64,000 nucleotides of DNA from Tunturiibacter gelidiferens (GTDB lineage: Bacteria; Acidobacteriota; Terriglobia; Terriglobales; Acidobacteriaceae). Below, one piece after another: positions 7,577 to 16,632 of the stretch (its first letter is position 1; each line of letters opens with the position of its first letter). The DNA lies in the NCBI RefSeq assembly GCF_014201335.1, contig NZ_JACHEB010000005.1:248001-312000 (forward strand), given 5' to 3'. The position numbers and the translations under genes were made by a program. Under the pieces are notes generated by a model. The model was not told the DNA's origin, made no database searches, and saw nothing but the letters and a program-made list of their open reading frames with translations.

Positions 7577-8686
7577 ATGACAGAAAACACCAACGGCACC
7601 CTGACCTCCTTACGTCCCCGAGTCCTTAGCGGCATGCGACCCACCGGCCGACTCCACCTCGGCAACTACATGGGCGCGCTGTACAACTGGGTCAAGCTCC
7701 AGCACGAGTACGATTGCTACTTCTTCATCGCCGACCTTCACGCCCTGACGACCGACTACGCCGATCCGACCTCACTGCGCGAGAGCATCCGTGACGTGGC
7801 GCTCGACTTTCTCTCGGCCGGTCTCGATCCGGAGGTCTGCACGGTCTTCATCCAGTCGCACGTTCCTCAACACGCCGAGCTCTTCACTCTCTTCAGCATG
7901 TTCACGCCGCTGCCCTGGCTTGAGCGCGTCCCTACGTACAAGGACCAGCAGGAGCAGCTCCGCGAGAAGGACCTGAACACCTACGGCTTCCTCGGCTACC
8001 CACTCCTTCAAGCCGCCGACATCCTCCTCTACCAGCCGGACTACGTCCCCGTCGGTCAGGATCAGGTCGCTCACGTCGAGCTCACTCGAGAGGTCGCGCG
8101 CCGCTTCAACTCCCTCTACTGCTCGCAGCCAACCCAGGCCATCGTAAAGGCCCGCGAAGACCACTCCGACAAGGAGATCCTCACAGCAGAGCTCTCTGCG
8201 AACAACGTCGTCACTGGCATTCTGCCCGAACCAAAAGTGCTCCTCACGCCCTCTCCCAAACTCCCCGGACTTGATGGCCGCAAGATGTCCAAGAGCTACG
8301 GCAACGCCATCATGCTCTCTGAGCCAGAGGCCGATCTCCGCGCCAAGCTCAAGACCATGGTCACCGATCCGGCACGCATCCGCCGCACCGACGCCGGCAA
8401 CCCGGATGTCTGTCCCGTCTTCGATCTGCACAAAGTCTTCTCAACCGAAGAGAAACAGCTGGAAGTGCGACAGGGGTGCACGACCGCAGGCATCGGCTGC
8501 ATCGAGTGCAAGGGCTGGCTCGCCGATTCCATCGTTCGCGAGATCGCCCCCATTCAGGAGCGCCGTCGTGCTCTCGAAGCCGACCCCGGCCAGGTCGACG
8601 CCATCCTTTGGGACGGCTCCGCCCGCGCCCGTCACCGTGCTATCCAGACGCTTCAGCACGTTCGCCAGGCCATCGGCCTCGAGTAA
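7577..8686 (+). CDS. trpS: Tryptophanyl-tRNA synthetase, probable Fe-S type
   Basis: 369 residues from the ATG at 7577; the open frame runs further upstream but crosses non-coding DNA. Class I synthetase charging tRNA-Trp. HIGH is present as HLGN (about 26-29, in GRLHLGNYMG) and KMSKS is exact (about 235-239, GRKMSKSYGN). The C-terminal part carries four cysteines, C279-x21-C301-x6-C308-x2-C311, very close to the pattern that binds a [4Fe-4S] cluster near the anticodon site in Thermotoga maritima TrpRS. The length exceeds the usual 330 because of this segment. Five bases separate its stop from the scpA start, so the two are co-transcribed. Confidence 0.95.
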   Translation: MTENTNGTLTSLRPRVLSGMRPTGRLHLGNYMGALYNWVKLQHEYDCYFFIADLHALTTDYADPTSLRESIRDVALDFLSAGLDPEVCTVFIQSHVPQHAELFTLFSMFTPLPWLERVPTYKDQQEQLREKDLNTYGFLGYPLLQAADILLYQPDYVPVGQDQVAHVELTREVARRFNSLYCSQPTQAIVKAREDHSDKEILTAELSANNVVTGILPEPKVLLTPSPKLPGLDGRKMSKSYGNAIMLSEPEADLRAKLKTMVTDPARIRRTDAGNPDVCPVFDLHKVFSTEEKQLEVRQGCTTAGIGCIECKGWLADSIVREIAPIQERRRALEADPGQVDAILWDGSARARHRAIQTLQHVRQAIGLE

Positions 8687-8691
8687 CGACC

Positions 8692-9744
8692 ATGCCCGAC
8701 GAAACCCTCCCTCCCGAATTCGCCCCCGACGAGCCCAGGCCCGACGAGCATCCTGTCGAAACCTCTGATGATGCAGTGTCCCCAGGCGCAGTCTCCGAAG
8801 ACACGACCGATTCGCCAGTCGCAGTTTCTTCCGATGCGGTCGTCCCGGAAGCGCACGAGCCATTCGCGCTCCAACATCCGCCTGTGCCTCAACCATCGCC
8901 TGAGCCCAGGCGCCCTGCGAAGGACAAAGAAAAAGAAGAGGCATCGCAGTCTCCTTTTTCGGTGACAGTAGGCCAGGTCTATGATGGCCCGCTCGACCTT
9001 CTGCTCGACCTCATCCGCAAGCAGAACATCGATATCTACGACATTCCCATCGCGCGCATCACCAGCCAGTTCCTTGAGTACACCTACCATCTCAAGCAGG
9101 TCGACGTCGACGCAGCAGGCGAGTTCATCTACATGGCTTCGCTGCTGATCCACATCAAGTCGAAGACGCTTCTTCCTCGCGATCCTTCCGACGTTCTCAG
9201 TGGGGACCCTGAAGACCCACGCCGAGAACTGGTCGAGCGTCTCCTCGAGCACGAGCGCTTCAAAGCGGCCGCGCAGATGCTCCTCCAGAAGCAACAGATC
9301 GAAGAAGCCACGTGGACCACCTCAGGCCTGAAGAACTTCCGCCGTGACATTGGTGAAGCCGGCGCTCCCACCCTCGACGAGGACCGCGAGATTGCTGCCG
9401 ACACCGTCGACCTGGTTCGCGTCTTTCAGGACATTCTCATCCGCCTTCGCGAGCGGCCCATCCTCAACGTCGACGAGGAGTCCGTCACGGTCGCGCAGAT
9501 GATCGACTACGTCAAACGCCGTTTGTTGATGGAAGACAAGCCTGTCAGCCTGAAGCGCCTGCTCCATAACACCCATACCGAGCGCGCGCTTATATGTATG
9601 TTTCTCGCCATGCTGGAGCTTGTGCGTTTGCAGGCTGTTCTACTGCATCAACCGGATCTCCTTGGCGACATTCTGATCAAGAAGACCGAAAACTTCGATC
9701 AGGTTTTCACCGATCAGGCACAGGCTCGCGACGACTGGCGCTAG
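8692..9744 (+). CDS. scpA: Segregation and condensation protein ScpA (kleisin)
   Basis: 350 residues from ATG 8692. Residues 1-85 are an acidic, Pro/Glu-rich disordered extension (DEPRPDEHPVETSDD...), absent from standard ScpA (about 250 residues). The kleisin core follows: VYDGPLDLLLDLIRKQNIDI, then the helix-rich region ending in the C-terminal winged helix (VSLKRLLHNTHTERALICMFL...). ScpA bridges SMC head domains and recruits ScpB in chromosome condensation. It follows trpS after five bases. In many genomes scpB comes next; here two unrelated genes intervene. Confidence 0.93.
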   Translation: MPDETLPPEFAPDEPRPDEHPVETSDDAVSPGAVSEDTTDSPVAVSSDAVVPEAHEPFALQHPPVPQPSPEPRRPAKDKEKEEASQSPFSVTVGQVYDGPLDLLLDLIRKQNIDIYDIPIARITSQFLEYTYHLKQVDVDAAGEFIYMASLLIHIKSKTLLPRDPSDVLSGDPEDPRRELVERLLEHERFKAAAQMLLQKQQIEEATWTTSGLKNFRRDIGEAGAPTLDEDREIAADTVDLVRVFQDILIRLRERPILNVDEESVTVAQMIDYVKRRLLMEDKPVSLKRLLHNTHTERALICMFLAMLELVRLQAVLLHQPDLLGDILIKKTENFDQVFTDQAQARDDWR

Positions 9745-9754
9745 TGGTTGGACC

Positions 9755-10366
9755 TTAGCGCCTTGCCCTGCGGCGGACCGCAGTGGTAAACCACACCAGA
9801 CCCGTTCCTACCAGCAGGAAGCTCGCGGGCTCGGGAATCGGCGATACCGAAGTATCGATTGCCTCAAATATCTCCTCATTCACGCCGTCTGCAAAGGCAA
9901 AGTCGCCGCCTGAATTCAGAAAGGTCTGGTCTGCCGAACCACCGTGCAGGAACGAAAAGTCCCCTTCGGTTCCAGCGTAAACTCCGTTCGGATCGCCGTT
10001 GGCGTTGCGGGCTGTCCCCAATCCGGCGAATCCCTTGTTACAGACTGTTTTGAAGGCGCTAAACCCAGCCGGGGTTGCGCTACATGGGGTTCCGTCGTCG
10101 TAGACAAGATCGGGAGCCGACGAGGAAGGAGTTCCGGCCACGCCATCGTCGTAAGTCACGTAACAAGTGAAGCTCGCTGGGCCGCATCCGAAGCTTTGAG
10201 TAATGACTACATCGCCGGCCGTGTCCAAGCCGTAGATGTTCCGGCCATTGGCGGTTCCGAGATCAAACATCGTGTAGGTATCGGCGTGGGCCGCTTTCGG
10301 GCCGAGAAAAAGGGTGCCTGCTAGGAGAGCGACCAGGGCGCTCAACCGCTGTGCAGTGATTTTCAT
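9755..10366 (-). CDS. PEP-CTERM sorting domain protein
   Basis: 203 residues from the ATG at 10366 (GGGGG eight bases upstream); the longer frame from 10498 has no support. Signal peptide 1-28 (LVALLAGTLFLGPKAAHA), a Gly/Asp/Thr-rich mature region with four cysteines, and a canonical PEP-CTERM tail: IPEPASFLLVGTGLVWF followed by RRRARR at the very end. Proteins with this tail are cleaved and anchored or released by exosortase (EpsH/Xrt) systems; no exosortase lies in this window. It sits on the minus strand between scpA and the phosphate transporter, interrupting an otherwise housekeeping block. Ligand or role unknown. Confidence 0.88.
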   Translation of the reverse strand: MKITAQRLSALVALLAGTLFLGPKAAHADTYTMFDLGTANGRNIYGLDTAGDVVITQSFGCGPASFTCYVTYDDGVAGTPSSSAPDLVYDDGTPCSATPAGFSAFKTVCNKGFAGLGTARNANGDPNGVYAGTEGDFSFLHGGSADQTFLNSGGDFAFADGVNEEIFEAIDTSVSPIPEPASFLLVGTGLVWFTTAVRRRARR

Positions 10367-10759
10367 ACAATGACCCCCGAAAAGCTGAATTATAGTACCC
10401 GACTCTGCCCACAGGCGATGAACAATAGTTGTAGTGGCAGTCGAAGCGACGGACGGCCCTAAAAGCTGGCCTGTCACCGTTTCGAAGGAATAGTGCACAG
10501 CCTAACATGTCCGTTACAACCGACTGGTGAAGTGATGAACACCCTTTGAAGCGGAATCCAACTCTCACTCTCAAAAGCGGCCACACTGCAAACTATTGCA
10601 AACAATCAATCATTAGGCGGCAGCACTAGCTGTTTCTTCGGCTGGTTTGCGTTCTCCGCGAGCAAAAGAAGCATATGTTTCACGCGTCTGTAACACTCCA
10701 TTCGCATTCCCGGCCTATCGTCAGCTCACGCATTCATCTTGAATCCTAGGCGAAAACAT
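10367..10759. other. Divergent promoter region, PEP-CTERM gene / PiT transporter
   Basis: About 390 bases between two divergent starts. It must hold both promoters, but I could not identify a convincing -35/-10 pair or a Pho-box tandem. No gene-like frame. Confidence 0.5.
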
Positions 10760-12364
10760 ATGGCTACTCCTGTAATACACCCCACGGGCTCATTACTTGA
10801 CCAGAAGATGGGAAAATCGTCGCCCGGCAAGATCGGCGGCATCATCTTTGGCATCTTGCTGCTCGGCGGTCTCGGTTACATCGCTAACCGCTTGTACTCA
10901 GATCTTCTTCCCGTCCACGAGGGCTCCTGGTTCCCCTATTTTCTGCTCGGGGTCGCCCTTCTGATCGCGCTCGGCTTTGAGTTTGTCAACGGTTTCCACG
11001 ACACTGCCAATGCCGTCGCCACCGTCATCTACACCCACGCACTCGAGCCGCACGTCGCAGTCGTGTGGTCCGGCCTCTGGAACTTCATCGGCGTGCTGAC
11101 CAGCTCCGGTGCGGTCGCCTTCGCCATCATCTCTCTCCTTCCTGTCGAGCTTATTTTGAAGGTGAGCAAAGGCTCCGGTTTCGCGATGGTCTTCGCGTTG
11201 TTGATCGCAGCCATTATCTGGAATCTTGCCACCTGGTGGAAGGGTCTTCCCGCGTCGAGCTCTCACACCATGATCGGCTCGATCATCGGCGTCGGCGTCG
11301 CAAACCAGTTGATGCATGGCAGCAGCGGCGTCAGTGGTGTTGACTGGGAGCAGGTCACGAAGGTCTTCAAGGCACTGCTCATCTCGCCTCTGGTTGGCTT
11401 CGGCTGCGCGGCCCTCGTCTTTCTCTTGTTCAAGGCGCTTCTAAAGGATCCACGCCTTTACTCCGCACCAGAAGGAAGCGCGCCTCCGCCGTTCTATATC
11501 CGCGCTCTGCTCGTGCTGACCTGCACAGGCGTCAGCTTCGCCCATGGCTCGAACGACGGTCAGAAGGGCATGGGTCTGATCATGCTCATCCTCGTCGGCA
11601 CCGTGCCAACTGCCTATGCCCTCAACCACACCGTGGGCGCCAGCCAGGTACAGACGTTTGCTGCTGTGTCCCAGCAGGTCATCGGCGCGGTCGGGAATTA
11701 TCTCGACCCGAACACGACCGTAGCGGATAGTGGTCCGGAACTTGAGAACTTCGTCAGCACTCACAAGTTCTCGCCCCACACGATGCTCGCTCTCCAGGAG
11801 ATGGTTGGGGATATCCGCAACGAGGCTACCCAGTACGGCTCTCTCGGCGCGGTGCCCTCCAACATGCAGGCCAACGTCCGCAACCAGATGTATCTCACCA
11901 GCGAGACGCTGCGCCTGATGCCGAAGTACGGTCCCAATGTCAGCGCTGATGATCAGAAGGTCTTCAAGAACTACAAAGGCATGCTGGACAACTCGACCAA
12001 GTTCATTCCTCCGTGGGTCAAGGTAGCGGTCGCACTCGCGCTCGGTCTCGGAACCATGATCGGCTGGAAGCGCATCGTCGTCACCGTCGGTGAAAAGATC
12101 GGCAAGACGCACCTGACCTACGCACAGGGGCTCTCTGCCGAACTCGTCGCTATGCTGACCATCCTCGCTGCCGATCAGTACGGCCTGCCCGTAAGTACGA
12201 CGCATGTGCTCTCGTCCGGCGTGGCTGGCACCATGGCTGCCAACAAGAGCGGCTTGCAGATGTCTACCCTCCGCGATATCGCGCTCGCCTGGGTCTTCAC
12301 GCTGCCGGTAGCGGCGATTTTGTCCGGCTGCCTCTTCTGGCTCTTCAACGCCATCGCAAAATAG
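10760..12364 (+). CDS. Inorganic phosphate transporter, PiT family
   Basis: 534 residues from ATG 10760. PHO4-type permease, probably phosphate/H+ (or Na+) symport across the inner membrane. Both family signatures are visible: FVNGFHDTANAVATVIYTHA in the N-terminal repeat and AHGSNDGQKGMG in the middle, with the inverted C-terminal repeat around LAADQYGLPVSTTHVLSSGV. About ten membrane helices. A hydrophilic loop of about 110 residues (310-420) separates the halves, as in E. coli PitA. A good intrinsic terminator follows at 12380. No PhoU-like gene is adjacent, unlike in many PiT loci. Confidence 0.93.
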   Translation: MATPVIHPTGSLLDQKMGKSSPGKIGGIIFGILLLGGLGYIANRLYSDLLPVHEGSWFPYFLLGVALLIALGFEFVNGFHDTANAVATVIYTHALEPHVAVVWSGLWNFIGVLTSSGAVAFAIISLLPVELILKVSKGSGFAMVFALLIAAIIWNLATWWKGLPASSSHTMIGSIIGVGVANQLMHGSSGVSGVDWEQVTKVFKALLISPLVGFGCAALVFLLFKALLKDPRLYSAPEGSAPPPFYIRALLVLTCTGVSFAHGSNDGQKGMGLIMLILVGTVPTAYALNHTVGASQVQTFAAVSQQVIGAVGNYLDPNTTVADSGPELENFVSTHKFSPHTMLALQEMVGDIRNEATQYGSLGAVPSNMQANVRNQMYLTSETLRLMPKYGPNVSADDQKVFKNYKGMLDNSTKFIPPWVKVAVALALGLGTMIGWKRIVVTVGEKIGKTHLTYAQGLSAELVAMLTILAADQYGLPVSTTHVLSSGVAGTMAANKSGLQMSTLRDIALAWVFTLPVAAILSGCLFWLFNAIAK

Positions 12365-12379
12365 TTTCAAACAACGAAA

Positions 12380-12416
12380 CGAAGGGTTGGCCCGCACTCA
12401 GCGGGCCCTTCGCTTT
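12380..12416 (+). terminator. Intrinsic terminator after PiT gene
   Basis: GC-rich hairpin: GCCCGC at 12391 pairs with GCGGGC at 12401 around an ACTCA loop, extended by CGAAGGG/CCCTTCG outside a three-base bulge, then CTTTT. It lies 15 bases beyond the stop codon. Confidence 0.8.
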
Positions 12417-12555
12417 TGGGGGCGGCTGATTTTGGCGTTTTTGAAGCTGGGAACCGTTTGCGCTCGGCGCGGCTCGAGCCTTTACAGCGACTTATCCACG
12501 TCGTCCGAGCTATGACCTCGAGCGTTGGTATGCTTAGAAGTACACCAACGACACT

Positions 12556-13833
12556 ATGAGCCTTAAAGCAAAGATCGAAGCCGTCATCTACGCCTCCGAA
12601 GAACCAGTAACGCTGGCCCAGCTCGCCGGTCTCCTCGGCCACGAAGCCCAGGCCGAGCTTGATCATCTTGACGCAGCTCAGCACTCCCTGGCGCTGGACG
12701 AGGGCGCCGACTCATCTCTCGCGTCGCTCCCTGTTGACGAGGACGACCTCAACAGTGAAGTGCTCTCGAGCCCCACCGATGGAGCCACTTCTCACGCCGA
12801 AGCGCCGACTGGGGAGGAGATCGAGGCACACTATGCCGAATCCTTTGACCGGCATCTCCACGAAGCGGCCGCACAAGAAGCTGCCCATGCACGGGCGTTA
12901 CGCGAGCACAACGCTGCAGACTCTGCCGCCATGAGTTCGGCCGACGATCTCGAAGTTCGTCTCGAGGCCCATCCGGACACTCCAACCGATCTAAATGAGG
13001 TTGCCACAGAAACGTCCCCCAATGAGTCCTCGCAACTGTCCGTTGAAGCGGATCAGGAGAGACAGCCTTCCGGCGAGCACCTACCAGCAGAAAAGGACGA
13101 GAAGAAGCTCGCCCGCGAGGCCAAAGAGAAAGAGCGCCGTCTCCGCGAGTACTTCCGCAGAATCCTCGACCAGCTCATTGCCGACTATGCCACCTCGGAC
13201 CGCGGCCTTGAGATCCGTGAGGTGGCCGGCGGCTATCGTCTCGCCACCAAGCCCGAGTACCACGACGCTGTCCGGGGCTTCGTTAAATCTCTCAAGCCGC
13301 CTCTGAAGCTCTCGCTTCAGGCCCTCGAAACCCTCGCCGTCGTCGCCTACAAGCAGCCTGTCACCGCCCCCGAGGTCTCGGAAATCCGTGGAGTCGACTC
13401 TGGCGGCGTGCTCGGCTCCCTGATGACGCGCAAACTGGTCGCCACCGCTGGCCGCAAACAGGTCATCGGCCGCCCCATCCTCTACAAAACCACCAGGGAT
13501 TTCCTGCTCCGCTTCGGCCTCAAAGACATTAACGAGCTTCCCAGCATCGAAGAGTTTGAGAAGATGGCCGGCGAACTGGCCGAGCAGGAGGAGATTCCCA
13601 TGGAACACCACGCCCCCGAGACCTCAAACGACCTCGAACGCGAGAAGAACGAGACCGAGCCCCAGGCCGACGGCGACAGCGGCGAGTCAGTAGCCGACGA
13701 AGCCATTGTCGATGGACGACTCTCCGGTCTACCACCCAACTACGACACCGACCAGCCGGTCGATGGAGAGGACTCTCCCGCGCTCGACGCCGAGATCCAG
13801 GGGGACCAGCAACGCGAATCCGAGGAAGGCTGA
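12556..13833 (+). CDS. scpB: Segregation and condensation protein ScpB with large acidic insertion
   Basis: 425 residues, about twice the usual 180-220. The first winged helix begins normally (LKAKIEAVIYASEEPVTLAQ, 3-22) but is split after about residue 45 by roughly 150 residues of Glu/Asp/Ala/Ser-rich low-complexity sequence. The domain resumes at about 196 (REYFRRILDQLIADY ... LEIREVAGGYRLATKPEY), and the second winged helix is standard (LSLQALETLAVVAYKQPVTA, GRPILYKTT). A further acidic tail covers about 350-425. ScpB dimers bind ScpA and help load SMC on DNA. Its stop overlaps the start of the next small gene (TGATG). Confidence 0.92.
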   Translation: MSLKAKIEAVIYASEEPVTLAQLAGLLGHEAQAELDHLDAAQHSLALDEGADSSLASLPVDEDDLNSEVLSSPTDGATSHAEAPTGEEIEAHYAESFDRHLHEAAAQEAAHARALREHNAADSAAMSSADDLEVRLEAHPDTPTDLNEVATETSPNESSQLSVEADQERQPSGEHLPAEKDEKKLAREAKEKERRLREYFRRILDQLIADYATSDRGLEIREVAGGYRLATKPEYHDAVRGFVKSLKPPLKLSLQALETLAVVAYKQPVTAPEVSEIRGVDSGGVLGSLMTRKLVATAGRKQVIGRPILYKTTRDFLLRFGLKDINELPSIEEFEKMAGELAEQEEIPMEHHAPETSNDLEREKNETEPQADGDSGESVADEAIVDGRLSGLPPNYDTDQPVDGEDSPALDAEIQGDQQRESEEG

Positions 13834-14015
13834 TGACCGCTTCGAATCTCGACCCAAAACCCGATCCCCGTGACTCTCCTGACAGTCCGGAAGACCACGA
13901 GCCGGACACCGTGGCCACTCCGGAGGGCGACGCCGAAGGCCTGCCCGACGCTCCCCTCAAACCAGCCCCTGGGGGCATGCAGCGCACTCGCGCCATCGAT
14001 ACCAACAAGCTCTAG
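13833..14015 (+). CDS. Small acidic disordered protein coupled to scpB
   Basis: 60 residues, ATG overlapping the scpB stop by one base (TGATG), so translation is coupled. The composition is Asp/Glu/Pro-rich with no hydrophobic core (DPKPDPRDSPDSPEDHEPD), ending in a more defined GGMQRTRAIDTNKL. It resembles the acidic tails of ScpA and ScpB in composition and could be a detached tail, a small partner or a coding by-product of the high-GC frame. No family recognised. Confidence 0.5.
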   Translation: MTASNLDPKPDPRDSPDSPEDHEPDTVATPEGDAEGLPDAPLKPAPGGMQRTRAIDTNKL

Positions 14016-14143
14016 CGGATAAATAAAATACCCGAACCTGAAGCGCTGAAACACGGAGCCTCTGGTACGCTGTTGCCGGGTCCGACTTCACGCGATCGGA
14101 GCTTCTCCGATCTGCTCGTATCAATCCGGTCCACGGGTACTTC

Positions 14144-14749
14144 ATGATCGCTCTGCTGACGGCAACAGCTCCCCAACCGAATCCCGAACTCTACCCGCAC
14201 GTCAAAGTTGTCATCTCAATCATCGTCGGCCTTTGCATCACGGCCCTCCTAAAAGGGTTCGCGCAGTTTGTTCAGCACCCCCGCCGCAACAAAGTGTCAA
14301 TCCTGCATCTCGGTTGGGCGGCGTCGCTTTTGCTGGGAGTGATCCACTTCTGGTGGTGGGAGTTTCGTCTCTCCATGATCGAGCAGTGGACGTTTGCGAT
14401 TTACTTCTTCGTTATCCTCTACGCGATCCTCTTCTACTTCCTCAGCACGCTCCTCTTCCCGTCGGATCTGGCAGACTACGCGGGTTACGAAGACTACTTC
14501 CTCTCGCGTCGCTGGTGGTTCTTCGGCTTCCTTGCTGCTACCTTTGTCGCCGACGTTATCGACACCAGCCTGAAGGGCTCAGCCTACCTCCACTCGTTCG
14601 GCATCGAGTACCCCATACGCATCACCGCCAGCATCGTCCTCTGCGTCATCGCGATGATCACCAAGAATCGCCGCACGCAGCTTACCCTTCTCACCTTGTA
14701 TGTCCTTTATCAAATCTCCCTGATCGTGCGCGTCTACGCCACAGAGTAG
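14144..14749 (+). CDS. Integral membrane protein, unknown function
   Basis: 201 residues with five or six hydrophobic helices (about 22-40 VISIIVGLCITALLKGF, 53-70, 80-103 TFAIYFFVILYAILFYFL, 127-142, 160-175, 184-198). A Trp/Tyr-rich motif HFWWWEFR follows the second helix and YAGYEDYFLSRRWWFF precedes the fourth. I do not recognise a family or a catalytic motif. It lies between scpB and the second PEP-CTERM gene (convergent, 22 bases apart), within the interruption of the scpB-rluB block. Confidence 0.7.
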   Translation: MIALLTATAPQPNPELYPHVKVVISIIVGLCITALLKGFAQFVQHPRRNKVSILHLGWAASLLLGVIHFWWWEFRLSMIEQWTFAIYFFVILYAILFYFLSTLLFPSDLADYAGYEDYFLSRRWWFFGFLAATFVADVIDTSLKGSAYLHSFGIEYPIRITASIVLCVIAMITKNRRTQLTLLTLYVLYQISLIVRVYATE

Positions 14750-14771
14750 TGCAGGCGATCATTCTTCCGGA

Positions 14772-15386
14772 TCAGGCTCGCAACCTCCGACGCGCCATCA
14801 TCAACATTCCTGCGAGTCCGGAGCCCAGCAGAATGAAGCTCGAAGGTTCGGGTACAACGCTTTCATTAATCGTAATGCTGTTAATGTCGAGAGAATCTGG
14901 GTCATTCACCACATTGGGAAATACAACCGCATCGATATTGGTCCAGTTCAGGATCGGGTCTCCGGTTGTGGGATCAATATCTGTTCCGGTGTTGCCCTCA
15001 TCCACAAGGACGCCTTTTCTGTATCCATAAAACTCAATACCGGGATCCAGTTCAATATTCATGGTGTTTAGCGTAAACGTCGCGCCAGACGTGGAATCGA
15101 ACTCAGCAGTGTCGGGCGAGTAGGGAAGAAAGTAGGGATAAGGAGGAGGCTCGAATGGGTAGTAACCGGCGAAGATATATTCAGTTCCGGGAATGATCAT
15201 GTTGTTCTGGTCCGTAAAGCCCGTGACGTAGAAGTCGTAAAAAGTCAGGGGACCAACAGGAGAAAAGAATGGGTCCGCTTGATAGGGGTTTGCCAGTCCG
15301 GCAAACGTAATCGTCTCTGAAGAACCGAATCGGCTGATGAGGATCATCGCAAACAGGATGGCGGTGACGCGGAGTGCTCTGGTCAT
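14772..15386 (-). CDS. PEP-CTERM sorting domain protein
   Basis: 204 residues from the ATG at 15386, preceded by GGGAGA at good spacing; the longer frame from 15443 is not needed. Signal peptide 1-23 (VTAILFAMILISRFGSS), then a beta-rich region with aromatic-rich Pro/Tyr stretches (PFEPPPYPYFLPYSPD), then a typical tail VPEPSSFILLGSGLAGMLMM plus RRRLRA. Probably exported, then processed by an exosortase encoded elsewhere. The mature part resembles other PEP-CTERM proteins only in having a beta-sandwich-like alternation. Second PEP-CTERM gene embedded in the same housekeeping block. Confidence 0.87.
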   Translation of the reverse strand: MTRALRVTAILFAMILISRFGSSETITFAGLANPYQADPFFSPVGPLTFYDFYVTGFTDQNNMIIPGTEYIFAGYYPFEPPPYPYFLPYSPDTAEFDSTSGATFTLNTMNIELDPGIEFYGYRKGVLVDEGNTGTDIDPTTGDPILNWTNIDAVVFPNVVNDPDSLDINSITINESVVPEPSSFILLGSGLAGMLMMARRRLRA

Positions 15387-15678
15387 GTTTTTCTCCCGTT
15401 GAAAAGAGCGAACCAGACACCAGGACAAGTGCGGCAAAGTCAAAGCGTAAGCGTGAACGATTCTATATCTCGCGGCCTGGAGTTCAGGACGGGATCAATT
15501 GAGTTCGCGCCGATTCTAAACCGCACCAGGCCGAAAGACCTGTGCTAAGTGTCCAACTGCTAAGTGCTGCTTTTCTGGAACTTACCCCAGCGTCAAACAG
15601 CCGAAACAACACACGATACAATCAAAGAGCACTACCGACCGCGATGAGCAGCCCCGCAGTCAGAAAGCCGGAAACACG

Positions 15679-16632
15679 ATGACGAAGTCCCCCTCCGCTC
15701 CAAAGCCCGACACAAACGACGAACCCAAAGGCGACCGCCTCCAGAAGATCCTCGCCCAAGCCGGCATCGCCAGCCGCCGCAAAGCCGAAGAGATCATCCT
15801 TGAAGGCCGCGTTCAAGTTAATGGCGTCATCGTCAACACGTTGGGCACACGCCACGACGCACTCAAAGATCACATCCGTGTTGACGGTAAGCTCCTCCAC
15901 GGCCCAGAGCAACAGCGCTATTACATGCTCAACAAGCCACGCGGATACGTCACCACCCTAGATGATCCCGAGAAGCGCCCCACCGTCATGCAGCTCATGG
16001 CGAAGCAAAAGTCCGGCCCTCACGGCGACAACGTCCGCCTCTATCCGGTAGGCCGTCTCGACTATCTCAGCGAAGGTCTCATCCTGATGACCAACGACGG
16101 CAACCTAGCCAACGCGCTCTCGAAGGCGGCGGCCGGAGTTGAAAAAACTTATTTAGTAAAAATCAGCGGCACGCCACCTGCGTCAGGCCTCGACCAGATC
16201 CGCCGCGGCATCATGATCGATCGTGGACGCCTCGACGAAGTGCGTAGCGGCCGTCGCGATCGCATCATTACCTCACCCGCAAAGGTGGAACTCGTTCGCG
16301 GCGGCGACAACCCGTGGTACGAGCTCACCCTCATCGAAGGCCGTAATCGTCAGATCAGAAAAATGTTCGAAGAGATCGGCCATCACGTCGAAAAGATTCG
16401 CCGCATCGGTTATGGTGCACTACGCCTCGACGTCCCTCCTGGCGAGTTCCGTGAGCTCACTCTCGGCGAAGTCATGGCGCTCGACCGCGCAGCAAAAGGC
16501 AAAAAGGTCGTACCAAAGAAGAAGACGCCCGAGTTCGCGCAACTCAAATCGCCCGCAAAAAAGAAGTTCTCAAAGCCACGCCGTCAGCCCACCGGCGCCA
16601 AGTCCTCAAGCCGCCCGCGCCGTCCCAATTAG
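15679..16632 (+). CDS. rluB: Pseudouridine synthase, RluB/RsuA family
   Basis: 317 residues. An N-terminal S4 RNA-binding domain (about 15-75: LQKILAQAGIASRRKAEEII) is followed by the catalytic RsuA/RluB-type domain with the motif GRLDYLSEGLILMTNDG (catalytic Asp about residue 122) and the closing EGRNRQIRKMFEEIGH. A basic Lys/Arg/Ser/Pro tail (about 275-317) is typical of the RluB branch, which makes pseudouridine 2605 in 23S rRNA. RluF or RsuA specificity cannot be excluded by eye. It belongs to the conserved scpA-scpB-rluB neighbourhood, although separated here by two extra genes. Confidence 0.9.
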   Translation: MTKSPSAPKPDTNDEPKGDRLQKILAQAGIASRRKAEEIILEGRVQVNGVIVNTLGTRHDALKDHIRVDGKLLHGPEQQRYYMLNKPRGYVTTLDDPEKRPTVMQLMAKQKSGPHGDNVRLYPVGRLDYLSEGLILMTNDGNLANALSKAAAGVEKTYLVKISGTPPASGLDQIRRGIMIDRGRLDEVRSGRRDRIITSPAKVELVRGGDNPWYELTLIEGRNRQIRKMFEEIGHHVEKIRRIGYGALRLDVPPGEFRELTLGEVMALDRAAKGKKVVPKKKTPEFAQLKSPAKKKFSKPRRQPTGAKSSSRPRRPN

